DNA of 41,624 nucleotides from a virus. The number at the start of each line of letters is the position of its first letter. The stretch's first letter is position 1. This document shows positions 8,093 through 16,298 of the stretch, piece by piece. A program made the position numbers and the translations under genes. The notes below the pieces were generated by a model that searched no databases, was not told the origin of the DNA, and saw nothing but the letters and a program-made list of their open reading frames with translations. The stretch is from the IMG/VR virus record IMGVR_UViG_3300032893_000126, positions 1 through 41,624 of that record. One strand, 5' to 3'.

Positions 8093-8854
8093 TTATGCGG
8101 TTGAGAATGTCGCGTTCGGGAGGATCATCACTCGGATGAGTCCGGCTGCGCTGCACCCGTCGAGCGCCCAACCCATGACGGTCGCCGTGCTCCCTGTCGC
8201 CTGGACGCCACCGACGTAGGTGTAGTCGAGGCAGGCTCGGGCCATCTGCGTGATCGCGCCAGTCGCCCAGCACCAGACCACCGACCCGAACATCGCGACT
8301 TCGAGGTTCTGGCCAGCGGTGTACTGGACGTCCTTCACGTTGAAGACCGCGAAGCCGATCGCGGAGTCCGCGTTCGCCGTGCAGGGGGCGACCTTCGGGA
8401 TTCCTCCGGTCGTTGCCGCTACGATCTTGACCGCCTGGCCTGGGTAGATCTGGGTCGTGACGCTTGAGTCCACCTGGCAGGAGATGATGTTCGTCGACCC
8501 CACTCTCATGTCGACGACGCCGACCATGGAGTTCTGCGCGAGCTGGTTTTGGGTCTGGCCCGTCTCGGTCGCGACCGTCAGCTGCGAGCTGTTCGTGGTG
8601 ACGTTCGAGTTGCCGGTGTCGGTGACCACCACGACGTAGTAGTAGGTCGTACCAGGGGTGAGGCCTGAGTCCAGGAGGGTGAGGGCCGTCGCTCCGGAGA
8701 CGAGGTTTCCGGCTCCAGGGCTGAAGCCGTTCGTCGTCGAGCGGTACCACTGGTAGGTGTAGGGGCTTGATCCGCCGGTAGCCGCCGCGCTCGAGAGAGA
8801 AGCGGTCGTTTGTCCGACGAGGACCTTGCTAAGTGCGCCTGCTGCAAAGCTCAT
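8093..8854 (-). CDS. Head decoration protein with N-terminal Ig/FnIII-like domain
   Basis: The C-terminal half (about 110-253) has the DUF2190-like decoration pattern, with GFAVFNVKDVQYTAGQNLEV and MFGSVVWCWATGAI. The N-terminal 95 residues look like an Ig or fibronectin III domain: GGSSPYTYQWYRSTTNGF, then SGLTPGTTYYYVVVVTD. It lies between protease/scaffold and capsid. Ig-like domains on capsids are known in other phages as optional decorations that may bind surfaces. The fusion is seen; the binding role is inference. Confidence 0.7.
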   Translation of the reverse strand: MSFAAGALSKVLVGQTTASLSSAAATGGSSPYTYQWYRSTTNGFSPGAGNLVSGATALTLLDSGLTPGTTYYYVVVVTDTGNSNVTTNSSQLTVATETGQTQNQLAQNSMVGVVDMRVGSTNIISCQVDSSVTTQIYPGQAVKIVAATTGGIPKVAPCTANADSAIGFAVFNVKDVQYTAGQNLEVAMFGSVVWCWATGAITQMARACLDYTYVGGVQATGSTATVMGWALDGCSAAGLIRVMILPNATFSTA

Positions 8855-8891
8855 ATTCTATTGTCCTTTCCTTTTGTCCGTTGAAATTCGT

Positions 8892-9443
8892 TCAGGCCGA
8901 GCCGTACTTGGCCTTGCCTCGGGCGACCTGGTCCATCGATGTCTCGATGCGGATCGGTTCCTCTGCGTCGGCGCGGAGGTGGGCGTTCTTCAGGGCTGCT
9001 GCCTTAGCCTTCGCCACTTCCTTGTCCTGCTCGTTCTTCTTCTTCTTCTCGGGCATCGGAGCCTCGACGTCGTCCTCTTCGTTGTCTAGAGACTCGTCGC
9101 CACCGCGGTCACCGACGGCCTTCACGCCTTCTTCGATCGCCTCTTCGGCGTTCTCCTTGACGTCCTCGACGTCGACGGAGGGCTCGCCTTCGCCAGCGTT
9201 CTCCTTCATCTTGTTCTGCATCTCGATGTGCTTCTTGACGAGGTCATTGACGCTCATCTCGTCGTCGCCGACCTTGACCATGTGGTCGCCGTTGGCGTAG
9301 CCGTTCATGTTCTGTATCGCGTCGAACTGGGCGACGACGTCCGAGAGGAGCATCTCCTTCTTGGACTTCGGTAGCTCGATCATCATGCTCTCGAAGTCAG
9401 CCGAGTTCTCGACCTTCTGCCGCTTGAATAACTTGAATGCCAT
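8892..9443 (-). CDS. Nested scaffold protein from an internal start
   Basis: Met185 of the protease gene is preceded by AAGGAGACTAAA, which is a better ribosome site than most annotated starts here. Translation from this ATG gives a 183-aa charged, coiled protein equal to the scaffold half (MAFKLFKRQKVEN start). Lambda gpC/Nu3 and several other phages make separate scaffold from an in-frame internal start. The sequence supports the same here, but expression is inferred. Confidence 0.6.
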   Translation of the reverse strand: MAFKLFKRQKVENSADFESMMIELPKSKKEMLLSDVVAQFDAIQNMNGYANGDHMVKVGDDEMSVNDLVKKHIEMQNKMKENAGEGEPSVDVEDVKENAEEAIEEGVKAVGDRGGDESLDNEEDDVEAPMPEKKKKNEQDKEVAKAKAAALKNAHLRADAEEPIRIETSMDQVARGKAKYGSA

Positions 9444-9995
9444 TTTAGTCTCCTTTTCCTTTGAGTTGGTCAGCCGACTGAGTTCGACTTCCTTCTCACC
9501 GTTGTACTTCTTGAACTCCTCGGGAGTCAGGATCATCGACTCCTCGTAACGGGGGTTTCGGACGATCGCGAGGTGCTCGTACTCCCCGCCCGTAACTTCT
9601 TTTAGGTACTCGACGCCGTGCCAGAGCCCTCCGCCGGAGAACGACTTCGGGACGTAGGCGTTCGAGAGCTTCCACCCCATGCGGATGGCTTCCTTCGCTC
9701 GGTCGCTGATCGCGACGAACTTCACCCAGTTCTTGCCGTCGGCCTTGTTGAAGAACGACTCAACGACGACGCCGTCCATCTGCTCCTGGAGGTTCTCGAG
9801 GTCAACCTCGTCGACGTGATCGACGTAGACGGGCTTGCCGGCGAACGTCGGGTTCATGTTCTTGATCGTGTCCTCGCCGATGAGGATCCGGTACGGAGTC
9901 TGGTTCGGCTCGGCGTACTCGGCGACGCCCTCGACCATGTGCAGCCCGTAGTAAACCTGCGGAAGTGAATTGGCGTTCGCGAACTTTCGGGTCAC
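8892..9995 (-). CDS. Prohead protease-scaffold fusion (DUF2213-like)
   Basis: This is a 367-aa protein. Residues 1-165 follow the DUF2213 protease pattern, with GKPVYVDHVDEV (His60) and WKLSNAYVPKSF (Ser111) as the likely catalytic pair, and YEHLAIVRNPRYEES. Residues 185-367 are highly charged and helical (Lys/Glu-rich, with a KKKK stretch), typical of a scaffold that is cut away. It is coupled by ATGA to the 9992 gene. An internal start at Met185 has its own strong ribosome site (see 8892-9443). Confidence 0.75.
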   Translation of the reverse strand: MTRKFANANSLPQVYYGLHMVEGVAEYAEPNQTPYRILIGEDTIKNMNPTFAGKPVYVDHVDEVDLENLQEQMDGVVVESFFNKADGKNWVKFVAISDRAKEAIRMGWKLSNAYVPKSFSGGGLWHGVEYLKEVTGGEYEHLAIVRNPRYEESMILTPEEFKKYNGEKEVELSRLTNSKEKETKMAFKLFKRQKVENSADFESMMIELPKSKKEMLLSDVVAQFDAIQNMNGYANGDHMVKVGDDEMSVNDLVKKHIEMQNKMKENAGEGEPSVDVEDVKENAEEAIEEGVKAVGDRGGDESLDNEEDDVEAPMPEKKKKNEQDKEVAKAKAAALKNAHLRADAEEPIRIETSMDQVARGKAKYGSA

Positions 9996-10303
9996 GGCAG
10001 GAGGCTCACCGTCAGGTATCCGCTCGAGGCATCCGCTCCCTCGGCGATCGCTGCGATCCGGACTCCGGACGGCGCGATGTTGATGCTTCCGAGGTCGACG
10101 ACGATCGACGTTCCCTTGGCCGCGCAGACGAGGTCGACTTCAGACCCCGCCCCGCCGATAGCGATGGCGACGTTCTGGTCGCAGGAATTGGCGATCACGA
10201 TCTTCGTCGTTCCGAACGGGGTAGCCGAGAAAACTTGTGAGTAGGAGCTGTGAGAGATTCCTGAGCCTGCTACCGTAGCGATTGCGGTGTGATTCGCTGC
10301 CAT
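9992..10303 (-). CDS. Small beta-rich structural protein
   Basis: The 103-aa protein is almost entirely alternating hydrophobic and Thr/Ser residues (KIVIANSCDQNVAIAIGGAG, then VDLGSINIAPSGVRIAAI), which suggests a small beta sandwich such as a virion decoration or head-tail accessory. Its ATG follows CGAGGG in a 99-bp gap after the head morphogenesis gene. It is coupled to the protease gene by ATGA. No family is recognised. Confidence 0.6.
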   Translation of the reverse strand: MAANHTAIATVAGSGISHSSYSQVFSATPFGTTKIVIANSCDQNVAIAIGGAGSEVDLVCAAKGTSIVVDLGSINIAPSGVRIAAIAEGADASSGYLTVSLLP

Positions 10304-10402
10304 GTACCCTCGCGAGGACTATATCGGATGAATCTGATTCGACTATGAGGCACGAATTCACTTTTCGCTAGACAGTAAATATTGCCGGAAGATTCTGCCG
10401 GA

Positions 10403-11395
10403 TCAGACGCGGTCGTCCTTGCGTCCCGGCTGGTATCCGACGAGGGGTCGAGCGAAGCAACGGCAGTTGTAGTCCTGCCCTGGGTTGTTCCTTCGGACGG
10501 GCGTTCCCGGCTGCGTGGTGATCGGAGGGTCGTCCCAGCGGAAGACCTTCCCTTCGAGGGCGCGGTGCCACGGGCGGACGGGATGGTTCTTCGATCCGGT
10601 CACGCAGCCCCACTTGTAGTATTCGACGCCGGCGGACTGGTAGCGCGTCTGCTTGAACTTCGTCATCAGGAGCGAGGTCTCCTGTCGCGCGAGGAACTTC
10701 GCCTTGTTCGCAGTGACCCCGTAGCTGTCCTGGATCGTCTGGATCATCGACTCCCTCCGGTTCCCTGAGAAGGCCGTTCTCATGACGTTCTGACGGAGCT
10801 CCTTGATCTCCTTCTCGGCGAACTCCTGGACCCAGAGCTGCATGTTCTCGCCCCACTCCAAGGCGATCCTCTGCCTCTGATGGGCGGAGAGCTTCGGGGC
10901 GATCGTGATCCCCTTGACCGAGGAATGGAAGTCCCGGTCCACCTTCCAGAGGGCGCGATCAAAGTGCTTTTCGACGGAGAGCTTTTCGGAGAGCTCCTTC
11001 GGCGAGAGCTGGGAAAGACGGGCATCGATCTTCTCGAGCTTCTCCTGGAACCGATGCTCGCTCGCCTTGACCGCGGATCGGACCGCGTAGGGGAGTTCGC
11101 GCTCGGTGATTTTGAACGACCCTGATGAGCGGTCGAACGTCGCGCCAAGACCCTTGAGCTCCTTCGAGAGCGTGGCGTTGAACGACCCCGAGAACCGGCC
11201 CTTCGCGTAGGTGATCCGACCATCCTGAAGCGCCTTGACGAGACTCTCTAAGGAATTCTTCATAACTTTCGAAGGCTCGGAGATCTCCCGGAGGATCGGG
11301 ACGTACAGGAGCTTTCGGAACAGATCGCGGATCGCCTTCTCGACGGCGTCCCAGTCGTCAGGCGTTTCCTTGATGGGCCGTAGAAACGTAGCCAT
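10403..11395 (-). CDS. Head morphogenesis protein (Mu F/SPP1 gp7-like)
   Basis: This 330-aa protein carries the gp7/Mu F signature in its second half: LWVQEFAEKEIKELRQNVMR, TIQDSYGVTANKAKFLARQE, then YKWGCVTGSKNHPVRPWHRA, and a C-terminal GQDYNCRCFARPLVGY. Members bind the portal side of the procapsid and are minor head proteins. In related phages it normally sits right after the portal, but here a 5.5-kb block separates the two. It overlaps the preceding gene by 38 bp. Confidence 0.8.
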   Translation of the reverse strand: MATFLRPIKETPDDWDAVEKAIRDLFRKLLYVPILREISEPSKVMKNSLESLVKALQDGRITYAKGRFSGSFNATLSKELKGLGATFDRSSGSFKITERELPYAVRSAVKASEHRFQEKLEKIDARLSQLSPKELSEKLSVEKHFDRALWKVDRDFHSSVKGITIAPKLSAHQRQRIALEWGENMQLWVQEFAEKEIKELRQNVMRTAFSGNRRESMIQTIQDSYGVTANKAKFLARQETSLLMTKFKQTRYQSAGVEYYKWGCVTGSKNHPVRPWHRALEGKVFRWDDPPITTQPGTPVRRNNPGQDYNCRCFARPLVGYQPGRKDDRV

Positions 11396-11840
11396 CGAAT
11401 CCCCTCCTAATCTCTAAGTCAGCTGCGACCTGCTCGCTCAAGATCCGAGTGATGTCCTTCCCCTCGCGGACTTCTCCCTCGTCAATCCCCGGACAGATCT
11501 CCTTGAGCTTGCTCCAGCGATCGGCGGCCATGTTCTCAGGCCAGAACGGGAAGCTCCGGCACTGGAGCGGCCTGGCCTGGTAAACGCCGCACTTCCCGTC
11601 CTTGAGGAAGACGCAGCCCTTCTCGTTCGTCTTGAGGAACCACTGCGAGGTCTCCCCACGAGTGAACCTCGTCGAAGTGAAACGGCCAAAGCTCGCGAAT
11701 TCGGTCGGGCTCTTCGCCCCGAGGAAGAACCCGAGGCGGATCATGTCCGACTTCGTCAGAAAGATGTAGGATCGGTCCCCCCCCCAGGAAAGCTTGCAGC
11801 ACCGTCCTGCGCACGACTCTTGGCACTCGAATCTCATCAT
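11358..11840 (-). CDS. YkgJ-type cysteine cluster protein
   Basis: Cysteines 6, 10, 14, 15, 76, 84, 94 and 116 (160 aa in total) give the CxxxCxxxCC ... CxxxxxxxC ... RPxxCRxFPF ... C arrangement of the UPF0153/YkgJ family. GKCGVYQARPLQCRSFPFWP is the diagnostic part. The family is thought to bind Zn or Fe-S, and some members accompany modification enzymes. The biochemical role is not established. It directly follows, and is coupled (ATGA) to, a GT9 glycosyltransferase, so a shared target is possible. Confidence 0.8.
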   Translation of the reverse strand: MMRFECQESCAGRCCKLSWGGDRSYIFLTKSDMIRLGFFLGAKSPTEFASFGRFTSTRFTRGETSQWFLKTNEKGCVFLKDGKCGVYQARPLQCRSFPFWPENMAADRWSKLKEICPGIDEGEVREGKDITRILSEQVAADLEIRRGFDGYVSTAHQGNA

Positions 11841-12607
11841 AACCTCTTATAGCTCCAGGTGAAGCCGGCGTCATCTTCTCCTGGATTGTGGATCAGCGCC
11901 ATTCGGTCGTCCCAGTGGGAATGGAGCCGGCAGCACTCGAGGGGAACCCAGTTCCGGAGGTCCTCGGGATTGGGACGGAGCCTGAGCGTCTTGACGACGA
12001 CGTCCGGATAGCACTTGGCGATCCAGCTCGGTCCGGAGTCGACTCCGATGAACATCCGTGCCTTCGAGATCGCCTCGGCGAGCTCCCAGAGCCCTCCGAT
12101 CCCGATCCGGGGGGGGCGTGGGAGCGGGTACTTCCAGTCGTCATCAAGGCCGATCCACCGGACCGCGTCCCCGTACTTATCGAGGACGTGACGGACGACG
12201 TACTCGGGCATCGTCCCATGGCTCTTGCCCTGGGTATGCAGGATGATCTCTAACCTCTGATGGAACGGGAACTCCTCGAACCGATAGAGCCTGGGGCGGT
12301 TCAACTTGACCGTATAGGAGAAGTGACGGGCGTGGGCCTCGGCGTTGCAGAGATAGACGGTCCTCTCGCGGTATTGGGCGGGATTGTCGGTGCAGTGGAG
12401 CTGCCAGAGGTCGATCTTCCGCTCGATCTGGAGCTTCTCTTCGAGATCGGCTGCTCCTCGGATGACGTAGGGATTGAAGTCAAAGACCCAGTGATCGTTG
12501 AGGTCGACGAGCTTCTGTCCCGTGTGCTTGAAGTAGTTCTCCGGGACGCTCGTGAACTGGACGGCGTCTCCGATCCCGATCGTCTTCCTGACGGAGATCC
12601 CGATCAC
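11837..12607 (-). CDS. GT9-like (heptosyltransferase-type) glycosyltransferase
   Basis: The 256-aa protein starts at a GTG coupled to the previous stop (GTGA). IGIGDAVQFTSVPE at 10-23 matches the N-terminal donor-lobe loop of GT9 enzymes. FIGVDSGPSWIAKC at 187-200 matches the acceptor/nucleotide motif of ADP-heptose:LPS heptosyltransferases. It is short for the family (usually about 320-350 aa) and may lack part of the first Rossmann domain. Substrate could be host LPS, virion protein or DNA; the sequence does not decide. A second GT9 homologue lies at 33827. Confidence 0.7.
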   Translation of the reverse strand: MIGISVRKTIGIGDAVQFTSVPENYFKHTGQKLVDLNDHWVFDFNPYVIRGAADLEEKLQIERKIDLWQLHCTDNPAQYRERTVYLCNAEAHARHFSYTVKLNRPRLYRFEEFPFHQRLEIILHTQGKSHGTMPEYVVRHVLDKYGDAVRWIGLDDDWKYPLPRPPRIGIGGLWELAEAISKARMFIGVDSGPSWIAKCYPDVVVKTLRLRPNPEDLRNWVPLECCRLHSHWDDRMALIHNPGEDDAGFTWSYKRL

Positions 12608-12933
12608 GTCAGGGGCACCGGTGGGAGGACCTGGACGATCCCGTTCGCCCGGAAGTAAATCGTGCTCCCGGACTGGACGATCTTCGTCAGGATGTCCTTG
12701 TTCGGCCCGACATTGCAGGCCGCTGTGTCAGTCGTCCCCAGGGCAAGCGTGAACTGGCCCAAGTTCGCCGTGACGATCGTGTGCTGGGAGTTCGGGAACG
12801 AGACGACGACTCCTCCCGGCCCGAGGATGTAGCTCGTGAATGTCGCCCCCGTGATGTCGAACGGCGCTCCGGTTGTCCCGTCCTGGGCCGTGAGGTTGAG
12901 GGTCGCCGTGTCGCCTTGGGTGAATGTGATCAT
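12604..12933 (-). CDS. Small Ig-like structural protein (BppU-type N-terminus)
   Basis: ATG at 12933 overlaps the prior stop (ATGA) and gives 109 aa. The opening MITFTQGDTATLNLTAQDG followed by PFDITGATFTSYI resembles the small beta-sandwich domain seen at the N-terminus of BppU-like and other receptor-binding structures. No other domain is present. It may be a virion accessory or adaptor for the two preceding beta-rich proteins. Confidence 0.6.
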   Translation of the reverse strand: MITFTQGDTATLNLTAQDGTTGAPFDITGATFTSYILGPGGVVVSFPNSQHTIVTANLGQFTLALGTTDTAACNVGPNKDILTKIVQSGSTIYFRANGIVQVLPPVPLT

Positions 12934-13571
12934 GTTTGCACCAGAGTGGCCTTGAGGGACTGGCCGGTTATCACTGCCGATGAATAGACGTTCGTGATCG
13001 ACGTCCCCGTTCCGGTCTGGAACGCCTGGAAGACCTCGCCCGCAGGAGCACGCGTCGTGTCGAGCGTCATGTAGGTGTTGCTCGTGTACGAGGCGATCGC
13101 CACGACGTACTGCTTGTCGAGCGTCCCCGAGTAGGACCCATAGTATACGCCCCCGAGGACATGGATCATATCGACCTGGGTGACGAGGCTCGGAGATCCC
13201 GAGGAAACATCGTAGACGCTCCCGGCGATGTAGAGGTTGCTCGCCAGGTCGTAAGCCCCGTAGTTGAACGCGAGAGTGGTAACGCTGGATTGGGAGTTGT
13301 AGCACTGGCCGACCGGTCCACGGGTCGTATCGACCGTCGAGTAGGTATTGTCCGTGTAGACAAGAATGACCGCGAGGTAGACCTTGTTCGACGCCCCGGT
13401 GTAGATCCCCGAGTAGACTCCGAAGGCGTCGTTCGCGAGGTTCACCGTCCCGAGGAGCGATGCCGATCCGGTCGTCACGTCATAGATCGTGGCTAGGACG
13501 TAGAGTCCTGTGTTCTGGTCCCAGGTCGGATAGCTCAGGCTGAAGGCATGTGCTCCATCGATGATCTGCAT
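12930..13571 (-). CDS. Duplicated beta-module protein
   Basis: The 213-aa protein contains two copies of one module, at about 18-92 and 107-184. Each has the order LYxxAxxYDVxxGSxSL, VYxGxYxG, KxYxxxIxxYTxNTYxTxDTTR, and PxG. No known family is recognised. The neighbours are an exported fibre and a small Ig-like protein, so a surface or virion adhesin role is plausible. It is coupled to the next gene (ATGA) and is 1 bp from the previous stop. Confidence 0.6.
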   Translation of the reverse strand: MQIIDGAHAFSLSYPTWDQNTGLYVLATIYDVTTGSASLLGTVNLANDAFGVYSGIYTGASNKVYLAVILVYTDNTYSTVDTTRGPVGQCYNSQSSVTTLAFNYGAYDLASNLYIAGSVYDVSSGSPSLVTQVDMIHVLGGVYYGSYSGTLDKQYVVAIASYTSNTYMTLDTTRAPAGEVFQAFQTGTGTSITNVYSSAVITGQSLKATLVQT

Positions 13572-13572
13572 T

Positions 13573-16173
13573 TTACCTCGCGCTGTTCAGGACGATCTTG
13601 TGCCACCACCGATCGACGTCGAGCTGCTGGCCCGATCCACCGGCGGTCGCGGTCTTCACGATCCCTAAGTACGGGAAGATCGTTTGAGACGTCGTCGGCA
13701 GGTTGGTCGTGATCGCGTTGGTCTGGGTGACTCCAGCGACCTGGGCTGAGACGCTCGTATCGGCTGCGTTCATGGTCATCCCGAAACGAAGCCATCCTCC
13801 TGCCGTGATCGCCGTGCTCGTGACCTGGATCGAATGGCTACTGCTCGTCGACGCCTCGTACATGAGGTAGTTGCCAACCGTGAAGGTCAGTGTGTCCGAG
13901 GCCCCGCATCCGGATCCGTTGGTCACCTGATTGAGCGTCAGTGTCGAACCGGCACCGACAGGAGCGACCGATACCGTCGTGTTCGCCTGGAAGCATCCCT
14001 TCGAGTCGGTGACTGCCATTCCCGTCTGAATGCTCGATGTATCAAGAACCGTCGTGCAGCTCCCCAGGTTCGTTATCGAAGCCGAGCTGTTCGTGCTCGT
14101 GCTGGAGCAGGTGAACGTCTGAGGCCGGTAGTACCGGAAATAGAAGCCCGCGTCCGTGTCGGTCGCCGCCGAACCGAGCGATGACCTCAGAAGTCCGATG
14201 ATCGCATTGTACTCCTCGGTTGAAGTCGAAAGATTGGGGAACCGGACGATCGCCTCCCATTGGAACGATGCCGCTCCAGGAAGAAAGGTCGACGGGCTCT
14301 TCCTGATCGCGATTTGAGCGTTCGTCGCCGTTGTTCCAGTGTCCATTCTGACAATGCCCGGATGATTCTGATCGCTTACACTCGTGCTGAATGCCGTTCC
14401 TGTACCGGCCCCCTTGTTAGTGACGAAGTTCGTATCTCCGACCGAGAATGTCGAAACCGTGTCACCGGTAAACTCATCGACGAGCGTAATGATTTGATTG
14501 TCCCCGTAAGGATCTTCCCATACTGGATTCTGCGAGCTATTTTCGGTGAGGAGCTGCCCTTCCAGTCCTTTCGCAAGCCGCGTCGGCGTTCCGCTTGCAC
14601 CACCGTAGATCAGGTCACCGGCTGATGTCGCGACCGTCTCAAACAAGGTAATGAACGTATTCGCCACGGATGCGACGGACCACGTTCCCGATGATACGCT
14701 CGGGTATCCGGTAGACGCATGGGTGTCGATGCCGGTACCGCCATAGGTCGGAGCGACGGCGGTGCCGTTCCAAGTGCCAGAAGTGACGGTTCCTACGGTC
14801 GCGAGGTTCGATAGAGAAGTCAGGCTCGTATTGCTCGATGCCGTGATGTTCGTCGCGTTCCCAGAAAGTGCTCCCGAGAACGTCGTAGTTGAAAGAGTGT
14901 TGGTCGACGGGTTGAACGTCAGTCCGGTAGCGGTATCAATACCCTGATTGCTGCTCGAGGACGATCCAACGAACGTCGGATAGAAAGTCGAGTTCGTCGA
15001 GTTCGTCGCTGTCGTCGCGACATTGGTAGCGTTCGATGCCGTCCCCGTGAGGGCTGCCGTGATCGTTCCTGCGGTGAAGTTTCCGGAGCTGTCCCTTTCG
15101 ACGAGAGTCGAGGTGGTATTCGCGCTCGCGTATCCCAGGCTCGCTAGATTGCTCGATGAGTCCGTGACGACGGCCTGTGATGCGCTCAGACCTGAGAAGT
15201 TGACGGTGCTCGTTGCGGATAGGGTTCCGGTGACGGAGAGGCCCGCGTTCCCGTACACAGCGCTCGACGGCATGTACCAGTGGACGTCCCACCCCCCGTT
15301 GGTCGTCGAGTTATCGGTGCAGGTGACCTCGAGGAACGATCCTGACTGCATCGTCGTGATTGCGCCCGCTCCGTTGTTCTGAATGGTCACGACGCCGGTG
15401 CTATTGTTGTTGAACTGGAATCGGCTTCCGTTGATGAGGGTCGTCGCGTCCGGGAGCTTGAACGTGACCGTCGAACTTCCCGTGACCTTCTGGATCTGTC
15501 CGCTTCCAGCGTTCATCGAAACTGTTTGGCCCGACGATACGATGGTCGTCGACGTCCCATCGACGCGGTTGAAGGTGCTGTTCCCGTTGCTGTCCCTCGA
15601 GGCGATGCTCGATCCGTTGTTGCTCGACGTGTAGAGCATCGATGCCGCGTTCTTGCTCGAGTCGGTCACCATAGCCTGGGATGCGCTCAGAGAGCTGAAG
15701 TTCGGAGCGGTCGAGAACGTCTTCGCTCCTGAGATCGTCTGGCTTCCGTTCGTGAGAAGTCCCGGATGGGTAGCGTCCTCGGGCTGCAACGTGATGACGC
15801 CAGAGGAAATGCTCGCGCCGTTCGCTGATGGGGATGACCCAACCGCTGCGAACGATATCGTCGACTGCTTCCCGTTGAAGGTCGTCCAGTCAGAAGATGA
15901 CAGGCATCCCGCGACTGATCCGGTGGCTACGCTGCAGGAGACCATTCCTCCGGTATTAACCAGAGGTGACGAGAACGAGAGCGATGACTGTTTCCCGTTG
16001 AACGTGCTCCAGTCCGTCGATGAGAGGCATCCCGCCTGGGATCCGCTCGCAGACTGGCATCCGATGTTGATCCCGCTCTTGGTTAGCGGAGAGTTGAAGT
16101 TATAGATCGGAGGCGGGGTGTCCGCGTAAGCGAGGCATGAGAGGAGGGCGAGGAGCGCTGCGAGTCTTTTCAT
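13573..16173 (-). CDS. Large Sec-signal fibre/adhesin-like protein
   Basis: The 866-aa protein opens with MKRLAALLALLSCLAYA, a clear signal peptide with a cleavage site before Asp18, which is unusual for a virion protein. Residues 29-110 hold two GCLSSxDWxTFNGKQ repeats, a motif common in phage and bacterial fibres. Two longer Ser/Thr/Asn modules (SASQAMVTDSSKNAAS and SASQAVVTDSSSNLAS types) follow. The C-terminal 300 residues resemble a concanavalin/LamG-like head (SDQNHPGIVRMDTGTTAT, AASFQWEAIVRFPNLS, QLDVDRWWHKI). It is either a tail fibre with a signal-like start or a phage-encoded surface protein of the infected cell. Confidence 0.7.
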   Translation of the reverse strand: MKRLAALLALLSCLAYADTPPPIYNFNSPLTKSGINIGCQSASGSQAGCLSSTDWSTFNGKQSSLSFSSPLVNTGGMVSCSVATGSVAGCLSSSDWTTFNGKQSTISFAAVGSSPSANGASISSGVITLQPEDATHPGLLTNGSQTISGAKTFSTAPNFSSLSASQAMVTDSSKNAASMLYTSSNNGSSIASRDSNGNSTFNRVDGTSTTIVSSGQTVSMNAGSGQIQKVTGSSTVTFKLPDATTLINGSRFQFNNNSTGVVTIQNNGAGAITTMQSGSFLEVTCTDNSTTNGGWDVHWYMPSSAVYGNAGLSVTGTLSATSTVNFSGLSASQAVVTDSSSNLASLGYASANTTSTLVERDSSGNFTAGTITAALTGTASNATNVATTATNSTNSTFYPTFVGSSSSSNQGIDTATGLTFNPSTNTLSTTTFSGALSGNATNITASSNTSLTSLSNLATVGTVTSGTWNGTAVAPTYGGTGIDTHASTGYPSVSSGTWSVASVANTFITLFETVATSAGDLIYGGASGTPTRLAKGLEGQLLTENSSQNPVWEDPYGDNQIITLVDEFTGDTVSTFSVGDTNFVTNKGAGTGTAFSTSVSDQNHPGIVRMDTGTTATNAQIAIRKSPSTFLPGAASFQWEAIVRFPNLSTSTEEYNAIIGLLRSSLGSAATDTDAGFYFRYYRPQTFTCSSTSTNSSASITNLGSCTTVLDTSSIQTGMAVTDSKGCFQANTTVSVAPVGAGSTLTLNQVTNGSGCGASDTLTFTVGNYLMYEASTSSSHSIQVTSTAITAGGWLRFGMTMNAADTSVSAQVAGVTQTNAITTNLPTTSQTIFPYLGIVKTATAGGSGQQLDVDRWWHKIVLNSAR

Positions 16174-16298
16174 TTCCGTTTCTCCAGGAGTCCTTTCCTC
16201 TCAAGATACGCGACGATGAACAGGAGCACGAGCCCATTGCCGAGGAGGTTCGCGGTCAGGAATGCCATCGTCCAGTCGACCCATCCCATGTCGCTCAT
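16170..16298 (-). CDS. 42-aa membrane microprotein
   Basis: The frame starts ATG AGC GAC ATG at 16298 in an ATGA overlap with the SEC-C gene stop, and ends in an ATGA overlap with the start of the exported fibre. The peptide has one hydrophobic span (MAFLTANLLGNGLVLLFIVA) followed by the basic tail YLERKGLLEKRK. The topology would place the tail in the cytoplasm. Coupling at both ends makes it likely that it is translated with the fibre. Function is unknown. Confidence 0.6.
   Translation of the reverse strand: MSDMGWVDWTMAFLTANLLGNGLVLLFIVAYLERKGLLEKRK

Noticed and set aside
10304-10402. Promoter or terminator in the gap before the 9992-10303 gene
   Set aside because: A TATAGT box has no matching -35 and the CCGG-type palindrome at 10385-10401 is imperfect; only an 11-base palindrome at 10330-10340 is clear.
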